A stretch of 64,000 nt of DNA from Romanomermis culicivorax (taxonomy: Eukaryota > Nematoda > Enoplea > Mermithida > Mermithidae): the NCBI GenBank assembly GCA_963922205.1, contig CAWUHX010000116.1, positions 806,001 through 870,000 on the forward strand, given 5' to 3'. Position numbers and translations under genes: made by a program. The notes under the pieces are model-generated. The model had not been told where the DNA came from. It did not search any database and was given only the letters and a program-made list of their open reading frames with translations. How positions within the stretch are numbered: position 1 is the first letter of the stretch; every line of letters begins with the position of its first letter. Shown one piece after another: positions 10,281 through 20,727 of the stretch.

Positions 10281-12851
10281 TTTCACAAATCTGGCCTGAG
10301 GGGCAGTGTCAGATTTCTTCTTCGTCGCTGTCGGACGAGATTGGTTCCTGGCCGGGGAAATCGAGGACCAATCCACCGCACGGGTGGATTTCCCGGAGGA
10401 TACGGATTTTTGGCGACCGTGGGGCGACTGCCATTGGGAACAGAGATTCCTCAACGATGCTGACATCTTCGTTAACCGGACGTAAGGTCTCGTCGACGGC
10501 CATATGTTCGACGACGGGCGACTTGGTCGCAGCGGTCGGAGATGTCTCTTGGGCTGGCGCCGGCGATTTGGCTTGGGCTGTTGCTGACGATGTATTTTGG
10601 GCTGTTGCCGGGGGTGTAGGATCATATGCGGGTTCCTTGGCCGGGGGCGAGGAAGCAGTAATGTCCATTTTTGTTGGCGATGTCGCGGCAACAGGTGGCG
10701 CTGCTGTCGGTGATGTAGCGGCGACAGCAGGCAGGAGGATCCGACTGGCCTGTTCGACTGCTCGGCGGACGGCATCGACCGAAGGCGAGGATGGCTCCCC
10801 GTCCAATAAGAACTTCTCGACGGGCGAGATTGTGATAGTCCCATTGGCAATGAACTCGAGTGCCCGTCGGGCGACGTCGGGTCGTAAGAGTCGCATTGAA
10901 ACAGGTGCCGCAAGCACCACGTCGGCGGCCGTGAGCGCTTCGACATGTGATGGCTCGTTGAGCAGAGTCCATGGCAAATGCGGGTATTTCTTGGCCAGGT
11001 CAACTGACCAGATGGCCAACATCGCGTCTTGGACGGGCGATGGCGCTGTGAACAAGAAATCGATAGAGTCGTGGACTGAGATAGATTTCTGGTTCCTACT
11101 CTAGGATCACCTGAAGAAGAAGGTAGTATACCTGACAAATTCATGGGCTCGACCTGGTCGAGGACTTCCGTAGCCGAATCCGTGGGGATCGAAGGCGGTG
11201 GTCCTTGAGGGACAATGCGGGCCGGTGGCGGCGGAGACGTCGTATTTGTGGCTGGAGCTGGCTCGGCAGTCTTAATCTTGGGGATGCGATACGATGCGAG
11301 GATGTTAGCGTGGCCAACAAACTGCGGTGTCGTCGAGGGGTCCAGAGTGACCGGCATCGCATACTTTGGTGGTGGTGGGGGCAGCGGTATGTCCGATACA
11401 TTTATCGGTACGGGTACCTGGGCTGCTTGAACCACTGAAAATCCAATACTGATTACGCAGACAGGATAACACTGTTGTGAAGAATCTGTCAGGTGTTCAG
11501 CAAGGGCCTCATCATCCAGGTCAAGAGGATCTGGATGAGGAGGGTGATCGGTAGCCCCAACGGCATTGTTGCGACGTATGGGCTGCCGATATTGGTTTCC
11601 CATCCCGTTAGGAGGGTGATAACCATTTCTCTGGTGATACACATTTGTCCCCTGGGAAGAATAACCAGTATCTTGGTAGACATTCTCACCCGAGTTTGCC
11701 GGATTGCGCTGCGGACAGGCAGTGGATCGGTGCACTCGCACTTGACGACAATGAGGGCATGGCCTATCACATCGGTCCGTGGGGTGGGCACGTGTACCGC
11801 AAAAATAACAGCGACCACTGTTAGCGGCGTTGTTACCGGGAGCAGCACCGGTGGGAAGCTGGGCCCGGCAGTCGGCGTCGCTATGTGTACACAGTCCGTG
11901 GAAGGAGCACGTTTGAAGATGTGCTCCCGACGAGCGTCGCCCGGCGGACTGATTTGGTATCGACGGCTGTGGAGGCGGCGTCTGTTGGATTGGCGCTGGT
12001 GCACGTTGCTGGGCCGTGAGCTTCGCTACATGGGCCGTGAGCCTGGCCATTTCCTGTTTCAAGCGGCGAACCTCATCGGCGGAGGATGACGACGTTGGAG
12101 CGTTGCTCTGACGACCGTTTGCGCTTCTGTTAGGCATATCGGGATTATATCCGGCGTGTTTAGGTTCTGAAGAGAAAACGGCGTTAGATGGAGCAGTGTA
12201 CCGGATCTCGTCCCGAAAGATTTGGGATTCTGCATAACAGGCTGCCTTGAGTGTCTCTTCAAGAGTCGTAAACTCCCTAAACTTGATACTATCTCGGAGG
12301 ACCGGCTTCAATCCTCGCAGAAAGATAGGTTTGATGATAGAATCTCGGACATCCGTCGCGAGATCTGGATACGCTACCCTGGATAGTCTCTTGAGGTGCT
12401 CAAGGTAGACTATCGCGGACTCTGTCGGCTTCTGCAGTCGATCTTGGATCAGCTGCTGATGCAGGTCAGAGTCGCGCCCTACCGGAAAATCTCTCCGTAG
12501 AAAAGCCGTAAACTCTTCGTAGCGGGTAGGTATTGGAGTGCTGCTGCTAAAGTCCCGGTAGGAGGCAAGAGCAGGACCCGTGAGGCATGACTCCAGAAAG
12601 GCGATTTTATACGCATGATCCGTTTCGCTTACACCCTGGAGTGTAAAGAAACGAGTAAGATGCGCCATAAAATCGGTGATAGACTCACCAAAAGCACCGG
12701 AGAAGGTGGGAGGGGCCATAAAGCTGGACACGGGAGGGTGCCTCCGACCATTCATGGCCTCTAACTTTTGGTTGAGGGGTCCAAGAGCATTCTCAAATGC
12801 TGCTTGGACCTTGTTCTCGATCTGTGAAGGGAGATCAGCTTCCGACTTCAT
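7935..12851 (-). CDS. Outer element long frame: Gag, overlapped region, envelope-like glycoprotein, aspartic protease
   Basis: One uninterrupted 1638-codon frame from ATG (12849-12851) to TGA (7935-7937). Residues about 1-270 are a retrotransposon Gag capsid-like region. Residues about 310-380 hold a CX2HX4HX4C motif, a classic CX2CX4HX4C knuckle and a variant CX2CX5HX4C knuckle. Residues about 585-857 are Ser/Arg/Pro-rich and look like the shadow of a second frame (10309-11100). From Met858 (10280) comes a signal-peptide-like segment, a Cys-rich ectodomain with about nine N-glycosylation sequons, and a transmembrane helix near residues 1411-1436. About 60 residues later there is a retropepsin-like domain (DTG near residue 1500, LILGLDFL about 80 residues on). 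The order gag-env-PR ahead of pol is unusual, because env normally lies after pol. Env may be made from a spliced RNA or as part of a fusion. Confidence 0.85.
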   Translation of the reverse strand: MKSEADLPSQIENKVQAAFENALGPLNQKLEAMNGRRHPPVSSFMAPPTFSGAFGESITDFMAHLTRFFTLQGVSETDHAYKIAFLESCLTGPALASYRDFSSSTPIPTRYEEFTAFLRRDFPVGRDSDLHQQLIQDRLQKPTESAIVYLEHLKRLSRVAYPDLATDVRDSIIKPIFLRGLKPVLRDSIKFREFTTLEETLKAACYAESQIFRDEIRYTAPSNAVFSSEPKHAGYNPDMPNRSANGRQSNAPTSSSSADEVRRLKQEMARLTAHVAKLTAQQRAPAPIQQTPPPQPSIPNQSAGRRSSGAHLQTCSFHGLCTHSDADCRAQLPTGAAPGNNAANSGRCYFCGTRAHPTDRCDRPCPHCRQVRVHRSTACPQRNPANSGENVYQDTGYSSQGTNVYHQRNGYHPPNGMGNQYRQPIRRNNAVGATDHPPHPDPLDLDDEALAEHLTDSSQQCYPVCVISIGFSVVQAAQVPVPINVSDIPLPPPPPKYAMPVTLDPSTTPQFVGHANILASYRIPKIKTAEPAPATNTTSPPPPARIVPQGPPPSIPTDSATEVLDQVEPMNLSGILPSSSGDPRVGTRNLSQSTTLSISCSQRHRPSKTRCWPSGQLTWPRNTRICHGLCSTSHHMSKRSRPPTWCLRHLFQCDSYDPTSPDGHSSSLPMGLSQSRPSRSSYWTGSHPRLRSMPSAEQSNRPVGSSCLLSPLHHRQQRHLLPRHRQQKWTLLLPRPRPRNPHMILHPRQQPKIHRQQQPKPNRRRQPKRHLRPLRPSRPSSNIWPSTRPYVRLTKMSASLRNLCSQWQSPHGRQKSVSSGKSTRAVDWSSISPARNQSRPTATKKKSDTAPQARFVKMSEHLQITFVQLFLIIKLTLVASLFLGVSLSAPAAQYQFCGLSRSGHPLELPQRVECKPPQSSWSPRRMNVTVYVPSSDPITTTAWKCTLCSRKVCTNTGFFGSRGITADVITTQHLAPAACTLAHRTKMFGSQKLVGIHPGFYSTNQTLEVMYEWCCSNICKTVTNIFIEEGQVASWDGTTALSTLGDVGGCSPTAGQCTTLDGVIVWPAQNFTARCHYHPKGNYTASMSGNHVIIDDLQVALKIPGNSRVFQLCPELRSTTVRTDQGLLLRIHGRYNLTQNLFRMAKDTRPDPVNAKLNYLAQQIKESEINGFRFTWLELCSHAQRYLDLTWQLLRFDPTLGARAFLQRNDLTAEFTGDALTIWPCQKVNATYVYHSYRVGNVCYKYLPVQVGGTIYFATPGGPDLIKSSPIVPCHHHFAGIFRNRSGWFTESGAVHVSNIPLELFWKQRFNITHFEAPALFHDQLAMTPSNFASFKQYVYKTEQIEAVLNRLVNFTAGLSLQPDAIYQAFAGVGTDIKASLEGVSLAANHVITGQQHTNAQGLHAVLSGPVQLIFNILITLTVLIGVRYLAYLGVSYYLSYRLRSKQVRFVSRFSPLGLYRKVQRWISFHYVQNDVPSQLDRITPCFVVLLDTKETPAFLDTGCPRTIISQRLHKALAKESPKAVMAFQQHHDFNPLMSINGKAVHTILSGPYEIMLPGNRQPNTRIDIHLHVCKTTSPFWAPVDLILGLDFLEQFKNIMFDYQRNVCRLDAVELPLLLTTPEIDQIDPWWENTRALS
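10309..11100 (-). CDS. Overlapping frame, Pro/Ala-rich protein with acidic tail
   Basis: Open from just after a TAG (11101-11103) to a stop at 10309, in the -1 phase relative to the long gag/env frame. There is no ATG at its left edge; the first usable codon depends on frameshifting or splicing. The N-terminal ~110 residues look like a folded helical domain, followed by Pro/Ala/Thr/Ser-rich repeats and a tail ending in an acidic run. The same DNA in the long frame gives an S/R/P/H-rich sequence, so this frame is the more protein-like one. It could be the natural C-terminal part of Gag, reached by -1 frameshifting, or a separate accessory protein. No function is recognised. Confidence 0.5.
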   Translation of the reverse strand, partial: SRNQKSISVHDSIDFLFTAPSPVQDAMLAIWSVDLAKKYPHLPWTLLNEPSHVEALTAADVVLAAPVSMRLLRPDVARRALEFIANGTITISPVEKFLLDGEPSSPSVDAVRRAVEQASRILLPAVAATSPTAAPPVAATSPTKMDITASSPPAKEPAYDPTPPATAQNTSSATAQAKSPAPAQETSPTAATKSPVVEHMAVDETLRPVNEDVSIVEESLFPMAVAPRSPKIRILREIHPCGGLVLDFPGQEPISSDSDEEEI

Positions 12852-13611
12852 GTCCGAGGGTTCGTTTTCCCGTAAGGTGGTTAGAACAGACGTCCTTGCC
12901 CGTGAAGCAATTAAGTCAAATTGAATAGAGAGCGGCTCACTGGTCTGTACAGGCTGGGTACTGAGACGGCAGGAACGACGGGGTGTCTCTATTGTGTAAA
13001 ATGAAAGTGAGTACTACTTTTGAATTCGCGGCGAAAGAGCGCGTGAATTCGGAAAACGCGTGCGCGACGGCGTTTGTGACGTAAACTTGATTTAGCTTAA
13101 GACTAGCGACCACGAAAAGGGAGCTAGAATGGAATAGGATTATAAGATGTAAGATCAGAGTACATCAGGGTGACGCAGAAGGGAATTTATCTGGTCGCCC
13201 GTGATGGACAGAGGCATGGCCTGAGAATTGGGGGAATCGATCCCAACCAAAAATGTAGAGTTGGGGCCTGGACCCGGCAATTAGATTAGCTGAAGAGGAC
13301 AGGAGATCAGATATAAAGGAGAGAAAAGGCGGTTTTTCCTGCCGAGAAGTAAGATGACGGATGAACCCGCTCAGGAGGGATTTTTCCTGGAGGTTCGACC
13401 GTTGTACTAGTTTACAAACCTTGGGGCGAGGCGGACTCGTAGCCGGCAAGATCCTACTCACCAGGAGTAGCGCATAAAGTGGCATGAAATGAAAAGGATG
13501 GGGTCAACTGAAAATGAACTTAAAAGGGAGCAATAAATAGGGTCAAAACTAATTTACAAACCCAGTTACGCAAAGGGGTCGCGCAGTTACGCAACGGGCC
13601 TCACTCGCCAG
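12852..13611 (-). other. Outer element leader, gag-proximal part
   Basis: Non-coding stretch between the outer gag ATG and the inner element. Near 13560-13600 a GCAGTTACGCAA-type motif is repeated. It is the continuation of 28283-31134, separated only by the inserted element. Confidence 0.7.
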
Positions 13612-14230
13612 TGTTGTGCAGGTCTTTCCTTAAGAGGCGTAAGAAAAGATTGGGTCTGAACTGACCTGTTAGAACTGATACCTTGGCTAAGCCTCGGTGA
13701 TCTGTGCAACAGTCCGTTTGTCCCCAGACCTACAACAACAAAGATAAACTTTGTTCTAAATACGGGGGCCTTACCAAAGACCTCCGCAGTCTCCTAGATG
13801 AGACAAGGAATCCCCTCAGGGATAAACTTACTTGGGTATAACCCGAAAGGGGTTTCCCAAAACTTACTTGATGTAAGCTGGCGCCTGGGCCTCTGGCCCT
13901 CCGCCTTCGACGTTCGATAACAAATCCTAAATAATAAACAACAAATATGTAAATCAATATTTCCGACGCAATAATAAAAAATGTGGATTGACCACAGTAG
14001 AAATATATGCAAAATAAAGACGAATTGCTGGGAACTTTATTTAGGGACGCCAGCAAAGTAACGAAAATATAATAAAAATCGAAATATAGTGAACAATGAT
14101 TTTTCACTATCTTTTTTGGTCTTTTGGTGGCGCTCCATTCTATGCAAATGTCTGCGCCGCTGGTCGTCCCTGTCGTCGATTTGCATGTCGATTTCCCCAC
14201 ACGAAATTGGCATCAACAGGGTGCCCAACA
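13612..14230 (-). repeat. 3' LTR of inner element
   Basis: 619-bp direct repeat of 27664-28282, starting TGTTGTGCAGG and ending GGGTGCCCAACA on the plus strand. It is bounded by the CCAG target duplication on its left. The purine stretch abutting it on the coding strand is short (GAGGGA at 14231-14236). Open frames of up to 156 codons inside it are present in both LTRs and are not credible genes. Confidence 0.96.
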
Positions 14231-14972
14231 TCCCTCGCGCGTCGAAACCGACCTACGGGAGGTAGAAAAAAAACTTTTGGCCGGGTTACCCCGGCATTAA
14301 AAGGAATTAATCAAAAAGAAAAAATCTACAATTCCGGCTGACTCCTGATAAACAGTTTGTCTCACCGGACTCCCGTTTCACAGTCTGTCCTAATAGAACT
14401 CCTGTGCTGGTCGTTGGACACAACGAATACCAAGGGCTTCGCCGCAATGGCTGGCAAGTGACGTCCATTTTGACCTCGGCATTGATGGAATAACCTCCTG
14501 CCCTAAGGAGTATGACGTAAACGTCGGTGCCGGATGTGTGGTCGGCTTCGGGCTCGGCCGCTCGGTCTGCATGCTGTGTCAATTCGTTGGCCGTGGGTCT
14601 AACCGCATGCAAATCGACTTCCCGCGTCTCTATTTTTTCTAAATTAAACTAAAATACGAGATTATATTACGATACAAAAAGACGACGCGGGGTTGTACGG
14701 ATATCACAAAATTTAAAATGCGCTAAAAAATTTGAGCAAGAATGTGGCCAAAAGTTAAAATATTTTTTACGGTTGCGTTTTTGCACCGGTTTTGTCAAAA
14801 AAGAGATTTTTGATGGCCAGCAGCACCGAAAAGAAATGTTTTTGGATTTTTTGTTTTTTGATTTTTTTGGATTTTTTGTGATTTTATTAGTGTTTTTGGG
14901 TTTTGTGTTTTATGAAATAAGTAAAAATATATGTACGAAAAAGAAATTTTTGGGCCAAAATTATGCGGCTAT
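14231..14972 (-). other. 3' untranslated region of inner element
   Basis: AT-rich stretch of about 740 bp between the stop of the second ORF and the 3' LTR. No coding domain is recognised in any frame. Confidence 0.6.
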
Positions 14973-17900
14973 TTACTGCTGCTGCCCGCCGCCTCGGTAG
15001 CCTCCTCGAGGTCTACCTTGATAGTACCCCCTCTGACCTGGTTGGCCTCGGGTCTGACCTCCATCCTGGCCTCTATTTTGGCCTTGTTGGCTTCCGCCGC
15101 GTCTACCTAGCGGCATAAAATTCGGATTATGGAATTGAGCATCCGGGTCTTGACCTTGGTGTTGCCAGGTTCCTCGGCCTCTGTAAGGTCGCTGAGGGCG
15201 CCCTCTGAAGCCTCCCCTGGGTTGACCTTGGTCATACCCCGGTCTAGCCCTGTACGGGGCCGGGTTTGAGAACATATCGTCTCTCCCCTGCTGCCTTTGA
15301 CCACTGCTAGTGGAGCTGCTGCGCTGAGGTTTTTGTGTCCGATAAGTTGAATTAAGAGATTTTGATGATATTGATTTTGATCGAGAAAGCGGACTTTTGT
15401 AAGAAGTGCTAGCAGCTTCACTATATGACCTCTGGCTGGTCGTAGCCGATGATTGTTGTATCATCGGTGGTTGTTTCTTAGCCGGAGGGAGTCTAGGCAC
15501 CTTGAACTTACTTGGGCTCTTGGCAGCCGTTCGCTGAAATTTATCAGCTTGCGACCTGTCATCGCCTGGTGCCTTCCTCTTAACACCCATCTGGTTTAAC
15601 CTTTGCGAGCCCATAAAAATATACTGATTAAAGGCTGCAATGTAGACATCGTCTACGCGGTTTCCCTGGGCCTCAACGACTAGTTGTCTGTTCGCAAACG
15701 AACACGCCTGGGCATACCACCTACCAATTGCCGTTGGCGTGATCGGAGCGAAGTCCAACTGAAGAAAAATCATTAGGGTCACATACCTAATGGCCGTAAA
15801 GACGTCTGAGGCATCGTAGTCCTGAAGCCATCTGGGGATGAGAATTAAAATTATCCATTCCCAGATCTCCTCAGGGATGCGCTCTCCGTCAAACATAAAT
15901 CCGCCTTGCATTTCGAATTGCTGGCGGTAATTTTCGTGAATCTCGGCCATGGCATCATTGACCATTCTGTAAATTATCGGCCGTTCTTGCCGATCAAAGG
16001 CGAAATAATTGGCGACCTCTGGATTTTCAAATGAGATCGGCCCAATTAGGCGCCTTTGTTCCCGTTGCCACTCCCAATAATCAATCAGAGTTTCGGCTAA
16101 TTGACCAGGAGTGACAAACTGCTGTGGTTCCCTTTCGGGTCTAGTAGCTACCACATTCAGTTTGACCTTCTTGATCAATTTCTCCTCCGATTCAAGATCG
16201 GGCTTCACCAATACGCTTCCCGCAGGTTTGCTACTTCTTGCGGTATAGCTGGAGGGCACGGATTTACTTTTGCCAGAATAAGTACTAACCTCTCCGCCGG
16301 TTTTCGATACCGTTCGCGTCTGAGTGTACGATGTTGTCGCAGTGGACCCTGTTGTCCTATCCGATTTTGTCTGGCCTATGGAGGTCTCCGTTCGCGTCTG
16401 ACTTTTTGAAGTCTCCGTTCTCGTCTGACTCTTTGAAGTCTCCGATCTCGACTTTTGGCTCGTCGAGTATTGTGGGGTCGTCGTTTCTTCGGCCGTATCG
16501 TAGGCGTCGTTTTCGGATCCGGTGGCGGCCGCTCCTTGTTGCTGCTGTCCCTGAGCTGCAAGTCTGCGTCGCTTGGCCTTACCTATCCTCTTTCTACGCC
16601 TTACCTTTTCCTTGGCTAGGTGTCGGATAAATTTTTCCGACATCCCTTCAGCTAACATCTGCTGAACTTTGTCTGGGGAATAAATTCCAGGAATACCTTC
16701 CTCGGCAATTCTTCCCCTCCGCATCAGCTCTGTCGCTGCAATGGCTGAATCTGAGCTATCGTCGGCTAGTGCCTGCTCCTTCAGCTTTCTTTGGATTGCC
16801 CTCTGACGCAGGAATTCCTGCTGCGTCAGCCTTCTCTGTTCCTGAATTTTGGCCTGTAGGGCCTCTTGCTTCGCTTGACGGTCATGATCCTTAGGATCTT
16901 TGGCCTTCACAGGTATCTCCTGGGATGCTTCCTGCATCTTCTCCAGTCTGACATCGATCCCTGACATTTTGGTGACTGCTTCGTCAATTTGAGTCTGGAT
17001 TTTTTCCTCCTCAAGAGCCTGTTTCTGAGTTTTGGCCTCCATCGCATCCTTATTCTCTGATGTCTGGCCCTCAGATTCGAGGATTTCACCCTCTTCTTCT
17101 TCTTCTACATCCTCCTCTGAACTGGACTCAGAGTCTGAATTTCGTATCTTCGGCAACAGCTGCTTTACTTTAGCCGGCAAAACAGCTGGTGCTGGAGGTA
17201 CTGATTGCATTATGGTGACAACCTCTGGCTCAGGCTCGGCCGGTTGTTGTACTTGAGGTACTTGAGTCGGCTGTGCCACCGCTGGTTGGATTGGCGGCGG
17301 CACCACGACAACTACTGCAGCTGCCTGCGTAGCAGCAGTGTCCAAAGCTGGTGTAGCTTTGACCACTGGCGCTAGCGCCTGCGGCTGCGCTTTGACCTGT
17401 CCCGTCCCTCCGGCTTGCGCCGTTTGGGAAGTTGAGGGACGATTTAGCGGTACCTTAGAAATTAACTCACCGGCTGGGGTATATGTAAGTGTATACCCGG
17501 GCATTTCCGAAGCGATTGTTCTCTCCCGGAAGCTTTTGCTGACAAACTCCGGTCTGAGCTCGAGCGGATTTCTCGGTGCGTAGGTAATCGGGTAGTCGGT
17601 TGGCGATGCGTCTTCCGTCATGGGATACCGCAGTCCCGGCGTTAAAGTCTCGAAGCCTACGTAGTAAAAAGTTACATAGAAATAAGGATTTACCTTGTAG
17701 GCTCCGTCCTTCAATAACGATTTGTCGTCGCCAATTTGTAGAATCTCCTCGGCTTCTCGAAATCGTAGCGGGACAAAACCGAACCGATTCTGCCATGCGT
17801 ATACCCCTTTTTTAGATGGAAAGCGGGGTTCCGACGGCGGTAGCGTCGCTGCTAATTCTAAATAGTAAGCCAGGCGGTCGCCTGACTTCCAGGACATTTT

Positions 17901-19406
17901 CTTTATCATTTCCTGGCCTTCTTTAGTATAACTATTTAGAAAGTTATAGTTTAGCAGAGCGCTAGTTTCATAGTCGCACTCCGCTCTGGAATGAGGCCAT
18001 GCCAAATGATAAGCCAATGGCATAAATTTGCAGATGACCTCTAACTCTGGGAAGTTTCGCTCATCCAGCATACCTGAAATTTTCGCCAAGTTTGGCGTGT
18101 AAAAATTGGTCTTATAGGCCTGTCTATGGCCCTCGATACCCACTGGGTAGTGGTTATTAGAGGAAAACACCTCTTGTGGAATGGTATCGGGCTTCCCGGC
18201 TTGTTGCCAGTATAGCTTGGCGTTTTCGTACAACGTTAAAGAAATTTTCCCGTCTAAATCCCAGTAGGCTCCGCCTGACTTGAGATTTTCCAGGATATCT
18301 TTTGAAATATTTACCCAGTCTGGTATCTGGACGTCCTGGATTTCGTCGGGATCGCTATCTGTGGTGTATCCGTCGTCCTTCATTGGTTTGTTATCTCTTG
18401 GAAGTAGTGGGTAGAAACCACTTGGCAACTGAACTCCCTGCGGACGGACTGGATTACACTCCGTGGGCGCGGTATAATAACCTGTGTTATTTCCCTGCAT
18501 CTGTACCGCCCAACGGTTATACATCTCACACTTCATCATGTGATAGACCATGTTTGGTTGAACCTGATCGGTTTCCATAACTGGGGTACCTAGCCCCATT
18601 TCTCGATTCACATTGCCCGGAATCATTAGATATTGTTGATAAAAATGGAGGGCAATGGTGTTGATCTGTTTGGGATCCACCTTGTCATGGTCGAAAATCT
18701 GCATTTGCATAAGCAGTTGATCGGCCATGCCATAGTGAATGGCGGCAAACATGACCAATAAGGAGTAATATGCGTCTAGAGCGGCGTATCTGAGCTCTTC
18801 CGGCAATATACCCCTTTTGGCAAACCGATCACGGTTCGCTTTTAACGAAAAGTCATATTGGTAGGGGCCCACGTCTATCAAATAAAATTCCGTGAACAGT
18901 CCCTTTAACCGAAAAGTTTCGGGACATATACCTGTCTGAAAGCATTTTTTCTCCAGGTTTACTCCTACCATGGTGAGGGCGAAACGGTCTAAGTCAAAGT
19001 ATCGACCTTTGGTCTTTCTTAGAAATTCCCGTAAGGGGACAGTTTTGTCCCTGTCCTTATTATCTCGCCCTGCGCCACAAACGTTATAGATACTCACCAG
19101 ATCTTCCAGCACGGCATATCCGGCGAAGAGCATGTCGGAGTTCAAGAAGTCGTGGAGGCTGGTCCACTCTTTGATCATCATCGACGTTGTATCAATAACG
19201 TAAGTTTGACCATTCGTTAGCGCGAAGCTGATATATCGGGCAAACTGCTTTCCCATTGGATTGTCGACCTCCCTTGTTTTGAACAAGGCGGCGACCTTAT
19301 CCTGGTTGACTTTTTCAACGTCGAAGCCACAAACTGGTTGTCCTCTGAAGATTGACACTTCTCGGATAAAATGGAGTACCTGGCTGACCTTCCCGATGTC
19401 TACCAT
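14973..19406 (-). CDS. Retroelement-encoded protein with N-terminal DEDDy 3'-5' exonuclease domain and RGG C-terminus
   Basis: 1477 residues from ATG (19404-19406). Residues about 20-220 show the DEDDy exonuclease signature (RNase D/WRN/MUT-7 type, DNA_pol_A_exo1 family): D29 and E31 in GFDVE, D102 in the GYAVLED block, and Y207 with D211 in YAALDAY. All five signature residues are present, so 3'-5' exonuclease activity is plausible. Residues about 240-700 are unrecognised. A Pro/Ala/Gln-rich region, acidic runs, a long charged coiled-coil-like segment and Ser/Thr repeats follow. A second ordered region (about 1115-1320) precedes a basic Ser-rich and RGG/Gln-rich tail suited to nucleic acid binding. 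It sits where env usually lies and has no signal peptide or clear transmembrane segment. The frame stays protein-like upstream of the ATG for about 30 codons, so the true start may lie upstream, joined by splicing. Confidence 0.88.
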   Translation of the reverse strand: MVDIGKVSQVLHFIREVSIFRGQPVCGFDVEKVNQDKVAALFKTREVDNPMGKQFARYISFALTNGQTYVIDTTSMMIKEWTSLHDFLNSDMLFAGYAVLEDLVSIYNVCGAGRDNKDRDKTVPLREFLRKTKGRYFDLDRFALTMVGVNLEKKCFQTGICPETFRLKGLFTEFYLIDVGPYQYDFSLKANRDRFAKRGILPEELRYAALDAYYSLLVMFAAIHYGMADQLLMQMQIFDHDKVDPKQINTIALHFYQQYLMIPGNVNREMGLGTPVMETDQVQPNMVYHMMKCEMYNRWAVQMQGNNTGYYTAPTECNPVRPQGVQLPSGFYPLLPRDNKPMKDDGYTTDSDPDEIQDVQIPDWVNISKDILENLKSGGAYWDLDGKISLTLYENAKLYWQQAGKPDTIPQEVFSSNNHYPVGIEGHRQAYKTNFYTPNLAKISGMLDERNFPELEVICKFMPLAYHLAWPHSRAECDYETSALLNYNFLNSYTKEGQEMIKKMSWKSGDRLAYYLELAATLPPSEPRFPSKKGVYAWQNRFGFVPLRFREAEEILQIGDDKSLLKDGAYKVNPYFYVTFYYVGFETLTPGLRYPMTEDASPTDYPITYAPRNPLELRPEFVSKSFRERTIASEMPGYTLTYTPAGELISKVPLNRPSTSQTAQAGGTGQVKAQPQALAPVVKATPALDTAATQAAAVVVVVPPPIQPAVAQPTQVPQVQQPAEPEPEVVTIMQSVPPAPAVLPAKVKQLLPKIRNSDSESSSEEDVEEEEEGEILESEGQTSENKDAMEAKTQKQALEEEKIQTQIDEAVTKMSGIDVRLEKMQEASQEIPVKAKDPKDHDRQAKQEALQAKIQEQRRLTQQEFLRQRAIQRKLKEQALADDSSDSAIAATELMRRGRIAEEGIPGIYSPDKVQQMLAEGMSEKFIRHLAKEKVRRRKRIGKAKRRRLAAQGQQQQGAAATGSENDAYDTAEETTTPQYSTSQKSRSETSKSQTRTETSKSQTRTETSIGQTKSDRTTGSTATTSYTQTRTVSKTGGEVSTYSGKSKSVPSSYTARSSKPAGSVLVKPDLESEEKLIKKVKLNVVATRPEREPQQFVTPGQLAETLIDYWEWQREQRRLIGPISFENPEVANYFAFDRQERPIIYRMVNDAMAEIHENYRQQFEMQGGFMFDGERIPEEIWEWIILILIPRWLQDYDASDVFTAIRYVTLMIFLQLDFAPITPTAIGRWYAQACSFANRQLVVEAQGNRVDDVYIAAFNQYIFMGSQRLNQMGVKRKAPGDDRSQADKFQRTAAKSPSKFKVPRLPPAKKQPPMIQQSSATTSQRSYSEAASTSYKSPLSRSKSISSKSLNSTYRTQKPQRSSSTSSGQRQQGRDDMFSNPAPYRARPGYDQGQPRGGFRGRPQRPYRGRGTWQHQGQDPDAQFHNPNFMPLGRRGGSQQGQNRGQDGGQTRGQPGQRGYYQGRPRGGYRGGGQQQ

Positions 19407-20727
19407 TCGAGGTTCCTTGGGATTGGCCGGCCAGTACCCAAATGTGGCTTTAAACCACTGATCCAGTTCGTGGATTCGTACGGCCCGTTTGACGTTATAA
19501 TCTAAACATAAAGTACTATTAATTTTAGTGTTTTATTCCCCTTTTTTCAGCGCATTTTCGGGTCTATACTACACCAGCACCACAACACCAAGCGGGTTAA
19601 GTTTCGCAGAAAATTAAGTTTAGTGCAGGTTGTTAGGTGAGCCACTGATATACAAACATTGAGCTGGTAGGCAACTAACACCTTACCAAATCTTACCCTT
19701 GCTACCTCTATATGTTGGGGAGGGTAGACCTGATCCGACTGTCCACCACTTGATCGGACACCAATCTCTGACCAGCTGCTTGAGCGACCAACTACGCTCC
19801 ATTTATGGCGCTGTATTTACAATTTTTATAGCGCTCGAAATTGATAATTTTTAATGAATTTGATATCGAAAAAGTGATATAATTTGATTTGAAAATAAAT
19901 AATTTTTGATAAATTTTTGAATGATAAAACTTAAAAACGGGCTGAACCCAAGGTTCTAGGTTTCCCTTGAATCGTATAGCTCTCGGTGGTATCAGGTATA
20001 TTTCCAAATTGGAAATTCCCTGCTTGGCTTCGAGCTTCCGCTTCTCAGTACTCCCATTTTTCGTTCCCTCTAAGTCCTAACCTCGTCTGCCCTTTGGGGC
20101 GCCGAGCTGGTCTTCCAGTGACTTCTGGGCATTACCTGCGGTTTCCAAGAATATTTGATAAAAATAAGTTCGAAACTTACCGTCGATAAAGAAAAAACGG
20201 TTGTCTTGGCGGTGCTGGGCCCTGCCGTATTCAACGTGGCGCTCTGTGTGCGACCACTCGCGCGTCGGAGCTTGTTGGCGGTTCCGCGCGCCCTTTCCCA
20301 TCTCTTTTCTTTTCGAAATTTTTGTTTTCGAATAATAAATTGATAAATTTATTAAAAATTTTGAACGCTGAAAAAGTTTAATTTAGCAGTTCTGCTAATT
20401 TCCTTTATATCGCAGTTCGGGGAATATTTTACTTCTTCCTTCCGATGGAAGTTTAGAATTCAGATAAGCGGGGCAGCTATAGTTTGATTTTGAAAAAATG
20501 AAAAATTTGAAAATTAATTTTTTGGAAAAAATGTCGGAAATTTTTTGGGTTGTCACTTTGGTCTAAAATTCCGAAGAATTTTTCCCAAAGTCTGAAATAA
20601 ATATGAAAAATTTACAAAATTAATACGAATTATACACAAACGCGATAAATATTACAAATTAATACAATTTTAATTAAAATTAGTACTTACACGCGCGAGA
20701 TATGTACACAAAATAATAAAAAAAAAT
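19407..20727 (-). other. Spacer between Gag-Pol and second ORF of inner element
   Basis: About 1.3 kb without a convincing gene. On the minus strand an acceptor-like TTTATGTTTAG (about 19502-19512) is followed by an open stretch in phase with the downstream ORF. That is consistent with a spliced subgenomic mRNA, as used for env in related elements. Confidence 0.45.

Noticed and set aside
10457-11104. 215-codon plus-strand ORF
   Set aside because: Antisense to the Pro/Ala-rich overlapping frame; its Ala/Gly/Ser-rich composition follows from that.
13730-14200. 156-codon minus-strand ORF in the inner LTR, also at 27782-28252
   Set aside because: It lies wholly within both LTR copies, has low-complexity AT-rich stretches and no domain; it is a by-product of the LTR sequence.
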